A model generated the notes under the pieces. It saw only the letters and a list, made by a program, of their open reading frames with translations, had not been told where the DNA came from and did no database searches. Source: JBBDWJ01 sp963824095 (GTDB lineage: Bacteria > Acidobacteriota > Terriglobia > Bryobacterales > UBA6623). Taken from it: a DNA stretch of 64,000 nt. Numbering within the stretch: position 1 is the first letter of the stretch; each line of letters opens with the position of its first letter. This document shows, piece by piece, positions 26,360-34,547 of this stretch. The DNA lies in NCBI GenBank assembly GCA_963824095.1, contig CAWGNS010000008.1, positions 62,001 through 126,000 of the forward strand. The letters are read 5' to 3'. The position numbers and the translations under genes are program-made.

Positions 26360-26728
26360 GGTGCCCCTTGTCGCCTGGCGGCCGGTCGACGAATCGGATG
26401 CCGGTCGCCCGACGTTGGCATTTCTTCGCAGGGGGATGCGAACGCTCTAAGGCGTCCACCGCCCCGCAAAGCCCTACGGTTGTCGCCGGCACCCTCGGCA
26501 GGAGAGTGGGCCGGCTGTTATTTTTCGGATAATTCCGCCCGGGATTGACTATAACCCCGTATCTTGTTTCGGTAAAGGAAAAAGTACATGTATTCCGGAC
26601 GCCCTGCCGTTCGCCTTGAGAATTCGGCCGTGGATGCCTGGACGGGCCGGAATCCGCGCCTCGCAGGCGATTTCAGGCGATCATCGGCACGCTCCACCCT
26701 GCCAGTTGGCAGAGGTGTAAGTGGAGCG

Positions 26729-26744
26729 AAAGTCGTACGACTTT
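26729..26744. promoter_or_regulatory. Perfect 16-base palindrome
   Basis: AAAGTCGT-ACGACTTT, followed by TT. It has dyad symmetry without a loop, as in binding sites for dimeric regulators; the run of five T on the plus strand also allows a weak terminator reading. It lies about 370 bases upstream of the patatin start. Confidence 0.4.
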
Positions 26745-26920
26745 TTACTGCTTTAGTACCTTACTGATCGGTTTTCGTTCACGGCGATTTTGGGCTATCT
26801 GTATAGACGTAGCGAGTCGATTTTTCCCTGCTGGTTACTCGAAATGGGTGTGGGGAGGTGGCGGGCGTTCTTGTGCGAGCAGGTTTTGCCGCCGCGGTGA
26901 AAGGAAGATGAGGCCACGAC

Positions 26921-27040
26921 CGCCATTCAGAGCCGGGGCGTGAGCCCGCGCTGGTCGGCTCGGAATGACTCACGCCGTGGTGAGAGAGCGCGGGCTTGCC
27001 CGGCCTGATAACGCGGGCTCACGCCCGCGGCTCTGAGTGG
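26921..27040. repeat. Family A inverted repeat, copy 3
   Basis: Left arm 26921-26954 (CATTCAGAGCCGGGGC-GTGA-GCCCGCG, imperfect); right arm 27011-27040 (CGCGGGC-TCAC-GCCCGCG then GCTCTGAGTGG). Lies about 105 bases beyond the stop codon of the glycosyltransferase gene. Confidence 0.8.
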
Positions 27041-27145
27041 TGCTGAGTGGCCTATCAGCCGCGTTGCGATGAGTAACGGTTGGTGGCCGTAGGATGGCAC
27101 TGGCAGCCGTCAGCAACCGGCTTGGGCGCTGCCGCGATCGCCGCT

Positions 27146-28987
27146 CTACTGGTTCGTCAGCAACAGTTTCCCACCCCGTGCAACGACGGTTTTCAGGTTC
27201 TGCTCGCCGACCAGTTGCCGCAGCCGCGGCAGATCCTCCTGAAACGTCACCAAGTAACAGCGCTCGTGGCCGTTCCAGAGCGGGGGCAGATTGGGGTCTT
27301 TGAGAAATACGTCCGGGGCCCCGGGGGCGTTCGAGCCGTACTCCAGGTTGTTGACGCGGCCGTTCAACAGCAGCGCCGGGCGGTTCGTATAAAAGAACAC
27401 CGACGAGAACGCATAGTATTCGTGATCGACGATCAGCTTGCCTGGCGGACTTTGCTCGAGCGCGTCGGCCAGCGGCCGCGAGGAGAGGTAAGGATCGAAC
27501 TCGACCAGCGCGAGCCGCGCACCGTGGACGAACAACACCATCATCGCCGCGAGCGACAGCAGCGCCCCCGCGCCGCGCAAGCGCCAAGCACCGACGGCTC
27601 CGATCAAAAAGCCGATGCAGGCCACCAGAGCCGGAACGCGCAGGTAGGCGAACGATTCCACGGTCAGATCTTGCATGTGGCCGAGCGACAGGGTGTAAGC
27701 GTCGGGGTTTTGGGTCAGCGTGTGGGCGATGCCGCCGACCGCCGCAACGTCGCGCGCGGCGTAGTTGAGGGCGGCCAGCGCCAGCAGCGCCAGAAAGGCG
27801 ACGACGCCGGCGGCGCGCGTTCCAACCCGGACCCAACGTCCACCGGCGGCGATCGCCGAACCGATCAGCAGCGCCAGCGCCGGGTAGCAGGGCAAGGAAT
27901 AGTATTCCTGGCGGGTCGAAAAAGAAAAGAACAGCAGCACGAAACCGATCCAGCACAACGCCAGCAGCCGCGTGCGGGCCGCGCGGGTCGCCGAACGATA
28001 GTCCAGTGTCACCGCGGCGGGCAGAAACATGCTCCAGGGGAACAGCCAGATCGCGTGCAGCAGCCAGAACGCGGCCAGCGGCACCGTGTCATAGTCGCGC
28101 GGGTAGCGCAGCCCGAGATAGCGCAGCAGGTGTTCGTTGATGAAGTAGCGCCAGAAGAAGCCATGGTAGTGTCCCGGTCGGCTCGCCAGCGTGAACTCGA
28201 AATAGGGGGGATTGCGCGCGATGGCGAGCAGATGCCACGGCGCGGCGATCGCCAGCAGGATCAGCAGGCCCGAAAGCGGGCGCAGCCGCCGCCAGGTGCG
28301 CGCCGCCAGCAGTTGGCGCGTCACGAGCACGTAGACGAAGGCCGCGCCGGCGGGCGCTACCACCGCCACCAGCCCTTTGAGCAACAGTCCGACGCCGAGC
28401 GACGCCGCCAGCAGCGCCGCCCACAGCCGCGGGCGCGGTTCGTCGTCCTCGAGCAGGCGCAGCAGCGACCACAGGCTCAAGGTCACCGTGAGCGCGACGG
28501 CCGCGTCAGGAATGCGCACGCGGGTGAACAGAAACATTCCCACGGCGGTCGCCAGCGTCAGGCCCGCGTAGAAGCCGGCCCGCCCTTCGAACGCCCAGCG
28601 GCCGAACAGACAGGTGACCCAGCACAACGCCACCGCGGCGAGCGCCAGCGGAATCCGCGCCGCCCAGTCGTGCACGCCGAACACCGCAAACGACACTGCC
28701 ATGGCCCAGACCTGCATCGGCGGTTTGTCGACGTAGAGCACGCCGTCGAGCCGCCCGGTCACCCAGTCGCCGCTTTCGAGCATCACGCGCGCCACCTGCG
28801 CGTAGGCCGAGTCGACGTCGTCCATCAGCGACGGCGGGCTCACGATCGTCCCCAGAAAAACGATGCACGCCACGGCAACCAGCAGCGCCTGTTGCGGGCC
28901 GGCGCGGTCGAGCCAGCGTACTTGGCCGCCGCCGGGGCCGGGAGGCCTGCCGCGCCCGGCGCCCCGCGAATCGTAAAACGCTTCCAT
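27146..28987 (-). CDS. ArnT/dolichyl-phosphate-mannose mannosyltransferase-like membrane glycosyltransferase
   Basis: 613 residues with about ten to twelve hydrophobic helices, the GT-C fold (GT39/GT83 style). The first periplasmic loop has MDDVDSAYAQVARVMLESGD and DGVLYVDKPPMQVWAM. This is the acidic pair plus KPP arrangement of ArnT-type enzymes, which transfer sugars from polyprenyl phosphate carriers. RVRIPDAAVAL is another family position. Start at 28987 (MEAFYDSRG); a longer frame upstream runs antisense through the neighbouring DUF454 gene and is rejected. Divergent from that gene with 84 bases between the starts. Acceptor (lipid A, protein or glycolipid) unknown. Confidence 0.88.
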   Translation of the reverse strand: MEAFYDSRGAGRGRPPGPGGGQVRWLDRAGPQQALLVAVACIVFLGTIVSPPSLMDDVDSAYAQVARVMLESGDWVTGRLDGVLYVDKPPMQVWAMAVSFAVFGVHDWAARIPLALAAVALCWVTCLFGRWAFEGRAGFYAGLTLATAVGMFLFTRVRIPDAAVALTVTLSLWSLLRLLEDDEPRPRLWAALLAASLGVGLLLKGLVAVVAPAGAAFVYVLVTRQLLAARTWRRLRPLSGLLILLAIAAPWHLLAIARNPPYFEFTLASRPGHYHGFFWRYFINEHLLRYLGLRYPRDYDTVPLAAFWLLHAIWLFPWSMFLPAAVTLDYRSATRAARTRLLALCWIGFVLLFFSFSTRQEYYSLPCYPALALLIGSAIAAGGRWVRVGTRAAGVVAFLALLALAALNYAARDVAAVGGIAHTLTQNPDAYTLSLGHMQDLTVESFAYLRVPALVACIGFLIGAVGAWRLRGAGALLSLAAMMVLFVHGARLALVEFDPYLSSRPLADALEQSPPGKLIVDHEYYAFSSVFFYTNRPALLLNGRVNNLEYGSNAPGAPDVFLKDPNLPPLWNGHERCYLVTFQEDLPRLRQLVGEQNLKTVVARGGKLLLTNQ

Positions 28988-29071
28988 GCTGATCTCAGTG
29001 GAACAGAGTGAGCCGAAGCGCATCAAGCGCAACGCTATACTGTACGGTGGCTGGAAGGCCCCAATGCGACC

Positions 29072-29494
29072 ATGACCGGCGAAACCAATCCGTCGCCCAG
29101 CGCAACCCGCCCTAGCCCCGTCGAAGGGGCGCGCCGCGTGGTCTACCTGACACTCGCGGCGCTCTGTTTCGCGCTGGCGGTGCTCGGGGCGCTGCTGCCG
29201 CTGCTGCCCACGACGCCGTTCCTGTTGCTGACCAGCTACCTGCTGCTGCGTTCCTCGCCGACTCTCAACGACCGGCTGCTGCGCTCGTCCACCTTCGGCC
29301 CGCTGCTCATCGACTGGCACCGCCACCGCGGGGTGCGCCCGCGCGTCAAGGTGATTTCGATCGCGGTTTCGCTGGCAGCCGCTGGTCTGTCGGTGGTCTA
29401 CGGCAATCTGCCGCCGCTTGGGCTTGCGTTGCTGGTGCTGCTGGTTGGAACCGGAATCGTGGTGCTCGTCCGCCTGCCGGTGATTCGCGACTGA
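29072..29494 (+). CDS. YbaN family (DUF454) inner-membrane protein
   Basis: 140 residues. After a Ser/Pro-rich N-terminus of about 20 residues come two to three membrane helices and the family signature LGALLPLLPTTPFLLLTSYL. A conserved polar middle follows (RSSPTLNDRLLRSSTFGPLL, then WHRHRGVRPRVK) and a final hydrophobic pair of helices. The family is widespread in bacteria and its biochemical function is not established. It is divergent from the glycosyltransferase gene and may share its promoter region. Confidence 0.9.
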   Translation: MTGETNPSPSATRPSPVEGARRVVYLTLAALCFALAVLGALLPLLPTTPFLLLTSYLLLRSSPTLNDRLLRSSTFGPLLIDWHRHRGVRPRVKVISIAVSLAAAGLSVVYGNLPPLGLALLVLLVGTGIVVLVRLPVIRD

Positions 29495-29607
29495 CCGCGT
29501 ACCCCAGATTGTGCCCTGGTTCGCGGGATGCTGCGCGGGGCCCTTGTGCCTGGGAATTTGGGCCCCGCGCTTTGTGACGGTGAGCGTGCTTTTGGTGGCT
29601 CCTGGCC

Positions 29608-29660
29608 CTACGTCGCGAGGATTCGCGACGCGGCAAACCTGGAGGTTCACGCCACGGATG
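29608..29660. repeat. Family C repeat, copy 3 (opposite orientation)
   Basis: GCGGCAAACCTGGAGGTTCA then CGCCACGG, the reverse complement of the other family C copies, preceded by the CGCGAGGATTCGCGACG tail. Lies 40 bases past the stop codon of the AhpD-like gene. Confidence 0.78.
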
Positions 29661-29699
29661 GTCGCTTTCCGCTTCCTTGGCCCTCGGTCTGGGTTTGCC

Positions 29700-30191
29700 C
29701 TACCTTGCGGCCGCGGCGGCTGGTTGGGGTGCCGTTTCGGCCGGTTGATAGGTTCCCGGCACCGCCCGGAAGGGCTTGACGATCCGGTTCCAGCCGTTGA
29801 TCGCTACGACCGCCATCGTCAGAGCGATGAGTTCCGGCTCGCTGAAGTGCGCGCTCGTCTTTTTGTAGAGCTCGTCGGATACTTCGCTTTCCGAGATGTG
29901 GGTCAGTTCCTCAGCCCATTCCAGCGCCGCGCGTTCGCGATCCGTGAAGAAAGGCGTTTCGCGCCAGGCGTTAAGCGCGTAGAGGCGCTGCTCGGTTTCA
30001 CCGGCGGCGCGAGCGTCTTTGGTGTGCATGTCGATGCAATAGGCGCAGCCGTTGATTTGCGAGACGCGCGTCTTGAGCAGTTCCAGGAGCCGCCGTTCCA
30101 GCCCCGAGCGGTGTAAGAATGTTTCGAGTCCCAGCATCACCTGCATGGCGCCGTTGGCGGTCTTACTGGTCAGATCGATTCTTGGTTGCAT
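29700..30191 (-). CDS. Carboxymuconolactone decarboxylase/AhpD-like protein
   Basis: 163 residues of the AhpD-like all-helical family. The redox motif is CAYCIDMH with Cys49, Cys52 and His56, the pattern of alkylhydroperoxidase-like members that use a CxxC pair with a nearby His and Glu. The downstream segment LNAWRETPFFTDRERAALEWAEELT is typical of the family. The C-terminus has an Ala-rich tail. Start at 30191 with GGAGGA upstream. Probably a peroxide- or thiol-handling enzyme; the exact substrate cannot be set from sequence. Single gene. Confidence 0.9.
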   Translation of the reverse strand: MQPRIDLTSKTANGAMQVMLGLETFLHRSGLERRLLELLKTRVSQINGCAYCIDMHTKDARAAGETEQRLYALNAWRETPFFTDRERAALEWAEELTHISESEVSDELYKKTSAHFSEPELIALTMAVVAINGWNRIVKPFRAVPGTYQPAETAPQPAAAAAR

Positions 30192-30248
30192 GGTTTTGTT
30201 CCTCCATACACGTGACGAGAGGACCACGCGGTTTGTGACAAGGGTGCC

Positions 30249-30276
30249 AGTGGGGCAGGGCTCCGGCCTGCCCAAA
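30249..30276. repeat. Family G repeat, copy 1
   Basis: GTGGGGCAGGGCTCCGGCCT followed by GCCC; folds as GGGCAGG/CCTGCCC. The copy at 43331-43358 matches almost exactly in opposite orientation. Confidence 0.7.
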
Positions 30277-30313
30277 TCCGCAACTCTCTAAAGGGAAGAC
30301 ACGAGCGAAGGCA

Positions 30314-30523
30314 GTGGCACAGACAATGCTGTCGGCACACGCAATCCCGTCTGTGTTGGAACGAACATGCGTGTCCATACTGGCGGACGGGTGGGCGCGG
30401 TGGTCCTGTGGCGCGGGCCTCCGGCCGGCTGCGTCGGCCCTGGCGGCCAGAGGCCCGCGCCACGGTGGACCAGCGAATGCAAGAGGCCAAACCCCAGAGC
30501 ACAGACAGGATTGTCTGTGCCAC
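30314..30523. repeat. Nested repeat: family D arms around a family E unit
   Basis: Outer arms 30314-30340 (GTGGCACAGACAATGCTGTC) and 30500-30523 (CACAGACA-GGAT-TGTCTGTG then CCAC) are family D in inverted orientation. Inside lies a family E hairpin, 30409-30462 (GTGGCGCGGGCCTC ... GAGGCCCGCGCCAC). It follows the amtB stop codon by 58 bases. Confidence 0.75.
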
Positions 30524-30580
30524 GGTGTCGCGGATCGGCGGGAAAGGGCACGGCATGCCGCCGTGCCCCTGCCTCGCTAC

Positions 30581-31981
30581 CTACTCGCCCATCGGATCGG
30601 ACGCGTAGGCTTCCATGCCCATCTCGCTGAGGTCGAGGCCCTGGGTTTCCTCTTCGGCGCTGACCCGCAGCGGCATGACCGTCTTGATCACGAACCAGGC
30701 CAGCAGCGACAAGCTCAACGTGAAGGCGGCCACTGCGGCGATGCCGATCAACTGCGCTTGCAGCGAGCCGAATCCGCCGCCGTAGAACAGCCCGGCGGCC
30801 CCGCCGCCCGGCGAATTCGCGGTAGCGAACAGGCCGACCGAAAGCGTACCCCAGATGCCGTTGGCCAGGTGAACCGACAGCGCGCCGACCGGGTCGTCGA
30901 TCTTCAGGCGATCAAAGAAGACCACCGCCGGCACGACGATGAGTCCGGCGATGAACCCGATGACCACCGAGCCGCCGATGGAGCAAAAAGCGCACGGCGC
31001 GGTAATGGCGACCAGGCCGGCCAGAGCGCCGTTCACGGTCATCGTGAAATCGGGCTTGCCCAGCCACATCCAGGCCAGAACCGTGGCGCTTACGATGCTG
31101 GCCGCGCAGGCCATGTTCGTCGTGATCACCACGTGGGAGATGAACACCGGATCGACCGCCATGGTGCTGCCGGGGTTGAATCCGAACCAGCCCAGCCACA
31201 GGATCAGGCCGCCCAGAAACACTAGCGCCATGCTGTGGCCTGGGATCGGCGACACATCCCCATTGGGCTTGTACTTGCCCAGGCGCGGCCCTAGCAGCAG
31301 GATGCCGGCCAGCCCCGCCCAGCCGCCCACCGAGTGGACCACCGTGGAGCCGGCGAAATCGCGCATGCCCATGCTGCCCAGCCAGCCGCCGCCCCAGATC
31401 CAGTGTCCGGTGATCGGGTAGGAGATGCCGACCAGCACCAAGGTGAACAGCATGAACGCTTTGTAGTGAATACGCTCGGCGACGCAGCCGGAAACGATGG
31501 TGGCGGCGGTGCCGGCGAACACGAGCTGAAAGAAAAACTTGGCCAGCAGCGGCACGCCGGTCCAGTTCAGCGCGCCGAACACGCCTCGGTAAGCCTCGCC
31601 CATCGCCGGGCTGTTATCAGCTCCCCCCAACAGCCAGCCGTTGAGCCCCACGAAGGAATTGCCGTCCCCAAACATGAGAGCAAAGCCCACGACCCAGAAA
31701 GCCAGAGATGCCAGCCCGAACACGACGAAGTTCTTCCCCAGGATGTTGGTGGCGTTCTTGGCGCGGCACAGCCCGGCCTCGACGCAACCGAATCCGGCGT
31801 TCATCCAAAAGACCAGAAACGCGGTGATCAACACCCAAACCGTGTCGGCCATCACTTTGAGGTCCGCGTTGGTGGGGCCAGCGGGCGCGTCCTGCGCCAT
31901 CGCGGTGCCGCAGAGCACAAGCCCCAGAAAGATCGCGAGCGACAAATGCCTGCCCGACTTGGTGACTTTCGTAAACACCAT
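30581..31981 (-). CDS. amtB: Ammonium transporter (Amt/Mep/Rh family)
   Basis: 466 residues: cleavable signal peptide (LSLAIFLGLVLCGTAMAQ), then eleven hydrophobic helices. It moves ammonium through a trimeric inner-membrane channel. Family marks: FWMNAGFGCVEAGLCRAKN in helix 1, DFAGSTVVHSVGGWAGLAG with the first pore histidine, and DDPVGALSVHLANGIWG with the second. Start at 31981 with AAGGAG just upstream. Unlike the common glnK-amtB arrangement, no PII gene is adjacent. The C-terminal tail (LDLSEMGMEAYASDP) is the PII-contact region, so PII control is still likely. No sigma-54 site was found upstream. Confidence 0.96.
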   Translation of the reverse strand: MVFTKVTKSGRHLSLAIFLGLVLCGTAMAQDAPAGPTNADLKVMADTVWVLITAFLVFWMNAGFGCVEAGLCRAKNATNILGKNFVVFGLASLAFWVVGFALMFGDGNSFVGLNGWLLGGADNSPAMGEAYRGVFGALNWTGVPLLAKFFFQLVFAGTAATIVSGCVAERIHYKAFMLFTLVLVGISYPITGHWIWGGGWLGSMGMRDFAGSTVVHSVGGWAGLAGILLLGPRLGKYKPNGDVSPIPGHSMALVFLGGLILWLGWFGFNPGSTMAVDPVFISHVVITTNMACAASIVSATVLAWMWLGKPDFTMTVNGALAGLVAITAPCAFCSIGGSVVIGFIAGLIVVPAVVFFDRLKIDDPVGALSVHLANGIWGTLSVGLFATANSPGGGAAGLFYGGGFGSLQAQLIGIAAVAAFTLSLSLLAWFVIKTVMPLRVSAEEETQGLDLSEMGMEAYASDPMGE

Positions 31982-32979
31982 GAATTCTCCTTGATATCCC
32001 CTGCTAGACGTAGTGCGCCCTGTTGGACGCAGTAGTGTGGTCGAGGCGGCCGGATGCGGCCAGCTGCGCGCGTCCGCCCGCGAACCGGCATCACGGCTCG
32101 TTCATTGTCCGTCGCTTGCGCGCCGTCCGTATCCCCGGAGGAGGCCCCCCAAAAAACCGCTACCCCGTTCCCTGGCACATTCCCCAGCGAATCGCATGCC
32201 TTCCATCCGGCGCCGAACCCAATGCCTGGCGGCAACACCACGGCGCCATCTGCGCGGCCACGGAGTCGTCACACGGAACGATGGGAGTTGAGGTTGGATA
32301 GGACAGTCTCGCAGAGTCGCGCCCAGCCTGCGGCCCGACCCGCTGACGCTGTGAACGATACGCACGGCGGTACGACCTACCCGCCGCTGTATGCCCACTT
32401 TGTTGCGATGCGCCGAGCGTATCGATTCCCGGAACGGAAGGCAAATCGAAAGATTTTATTCCGACCCCAAGAGTTTTCTATAGCCGGGCCTGGCGGTCGC
32501 CACGGTCTTGCCGGACGGCCCGTTGTGGCGGGGGCCGACATCCCCCGCGCCGGGGTTGTTCCCGCTCTTCGAGCTCGTTCGCCGCCGCTGGAGTGTACGA
32601 TGGAATTCGCTTCTGTTGCCTTCGTTCAGAATCCCGGAATCCGCGGCCGATCGGTGGACCGCCTGCTCCCCAATCCGGCCCGGAGTTTGCGATCCTAAAA
32701 GATTGGTGATTGGTGGTAGAGAAATCATCGTCGTAGAGAAATCGCCATAGATATATTTGTCGCGCTCGGGGCGGGGGAGTAGCACGCTGCGCCCTTAGTT
32801 GGATTTGTCGATGGTCAACCGATCTTTGCGGCACGCCGCCAGGAAGTCCCCACCGAGCCGGACCGGTTTCCGGATCCGGACAAGCCGCTGAATTGATTTT
32901 GGGAAGGCACTCCGGCCGCTGGCGGTAGCGCCGCCTGGGCGGAGAGGGCCGTAGGACCCGTCTTTCCCGCCGAAGCTCC
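31982..32979. other. Intergenic gap, about 1 kb
   Basis: No supportable gene despite several overlapping open frames, which look like random high-GC frames. The last 300 bases are AT-richer and contain short direct repeats (GATTGGT twice at 32701-32714; GTAGAGAAATC at 32716 and again at 32733). It holds the divergent promoter space for amtB and the MFS gene. Confidence 0.5.
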
Positions 32980-34276
32980 ATGCTCAGCTTTCCTCAACTG
33001 CTGCGGCAGAACCGCAACTACCGCTTTACCTGGTTCGGCCAGGTGGTCAGCGAGGTCGGCGACCACTTCAACACGATCGCGGTGTTTAGCCTGGCGCTGC
33101 AAAACACCGGCTCGGGGTTTGTGGTCAGCGGCATTCTGCTGGCGCGCGCGCTGTCGATGATCGTCGGCGGACCGATCGCCGGCGTGATGCTCGACCGCGC
33201 CGACCGTAAACGCGTCATGATCGCCAGCGACCTGCTGCGCGCCGTCGTGGCGGTGCTGTTCGTGCTCTCGGTGGAGCCCACGCGGACCTGGACGCTCTAT
33301 CCGTTGAGCGGCCTCCTGATGTTCTTTTCGCCGTTTTTCACCAGCGGCCGCACCTCGATCCTGCCGACCATCGCCTCCAAGGAAGAGCTGCACACGGCAA
33401 ACTCGCTGACGCAGACCACCAGCTACGCCTCGGTGACGCTCGGGACGCTGCTGGGCGGGTTGAGCGCGGCTGGGTTCGGCTTCGACATCGCCTTTCTGCT
33501 CAACGCCACTTCGTTCCTGTTTTCGGCGGCGATGATTTCGCGGCTGCGCGTCCCCGAGGGCCACTTCCGGCCGGCGACGCGGGTGCTCAACGAGACCATG
33601 GTGGCGCGGCCGTGGCACGAATATCGCGAAGGGCTGCGCTACATGCGCGCCACGCCGCTGTTTCTGGGGATCGCCCTCGTCCACGTGGGCTGGGCGACCG
33701 GCGGCGGCACCGCGCAAGTGCTGTTCAGCCTGTTCGGCGAGCAGGTCTTTCACCGCGGCCCGATTGGCATCGGCATGTTGTGGAGCTCCGCCGGCGTCGG
33801 GCTGCTGATCGGCGGGTTCATCGCGCACCGCTGGGGGCCGGCGCTTTCCTTCACCGGCTTCAAGCGCACCATCGTGGTTTGCCACGTGATGCACGGTCTC
33901 TCTTACTTTCTCTTCAGCCAGGCGCAGCCTTTCTGGCTGGCGATGCTATTCATCGGGCTGTCGCGCGTCGGTCTGGCCGTCAGCGCGATTTTGAATCAGA
34001 TGCAGCTTCTGCGGCATGTTGGCGACGGTTTCCGCGGCCGGGTGTTCTCGACGATTGAATCGATGACCTGGGGCACGATGATGTTTTCGATGACGGCGGT
34101 GGGGTTTGCGTCAGAGTATCTGGAACCCCCGCCAGATCGGCGCCGTCGCCGGAGCGGTCAGCTCGCTGACGGCGGTCGGCTGGGGCCTGGCGCACCTGGC
34201 CGGCAAGCTCCCCGAGCCGGCGCTGCGCGGCGTGGAGCCCGACGAGATCGAGTTCCGTAGCGCGCCGCGGGCATGA
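32980..34276 (+). CDS. MFS transporter (EntS-like), C-terminal frameshift
   Basis: A 12-helix major facilitator protein of the MFS_3/EntS type, which export small molecules such as siderophores or drugs. It begins LRQNRNYRFTWFGQVVSEVGD, and the loop 2-3 signature is GVMLDRADRKRVM. The frame read from 32980 stops at 34260, but its last 47 residues are Arg/Pro-rich nonsense. Shifting by one base near 34119 gives EYWNPRQIGAVAGAVSSLTA and continues for about 50 sensible residues to a TGA at 34274-34276, giving about 431 residues. So a single extra base, real or a sequence error, disrupts helix 12. Substrate unknown. Confidence 0.85.
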
Positions 34277-34340
34277 GGGCGCGAATGCGCACGCCAGCCG
34301 CCAAAGCCGGCGCGCAGTTACCGTAGCAACAGCCAAGCAA

Positions 34341-34374
34341 GCCGCCGGCTTACGCCTGCGGCTCTGTTGCCGGG
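34341..34374. repeat. Family A variant, single arm
   Basis: CCGCCGGC-TTAC-GCCTGCGG then CTCTGTTGCCGGG, the same variant arm as at 3802 and in the 38401-38648 unit. Lies 65 bases after the MFS stop codon. Confidence 0.6.
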
Positions 34375-34547
34375 TTTGCTGCCATGGCGGCTGATCCCCC
34401 GCACTTCTGTTTCCTCGCGCGCTTGCTCGGTTTTGTGGCGTATGTAGGTATACTGTGGCACCAGGACCGCTGTAATCAATCGCGTGAGTTCCGCGCATGA
34501 GTGGCATCGTGCGCCGTTCGCGGCAGCGTGTCCGATGGAGGCCGCTA

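Larger units (their letters stand above)
26360..27145. other. Intergenic gap, 786 bases
   Basis: Contains a 16-base perfect palindrome (26729-26744) in an AT-richer stretch and a full family A inverted repeat (26921-27040). No supportable gene. It should carry the patatin promoter at its left end. Confidence 0.5.

Noticed and set aside
29011..29650. A 221-codon N-terminal extension of the ArnT-like protein
   Set aside because: It is antisense to the well-supported DUF454 gene and precedes a normal start at 28987.
30581..32300. A sigma-54 promoter for amtB
   Set aside because: A TGGCAC occurs at about 32173, but it lies on the strand opposite to amtB and lacks the -12 TTGC element at the right spacing.
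31982..32979. Several overlapping frames of 60-214 codons in the 1-kb gap
   Set aside because: They overlap on both strands, are Arg/Pro-rich, lack ribosome-binding sites and have no motifs.
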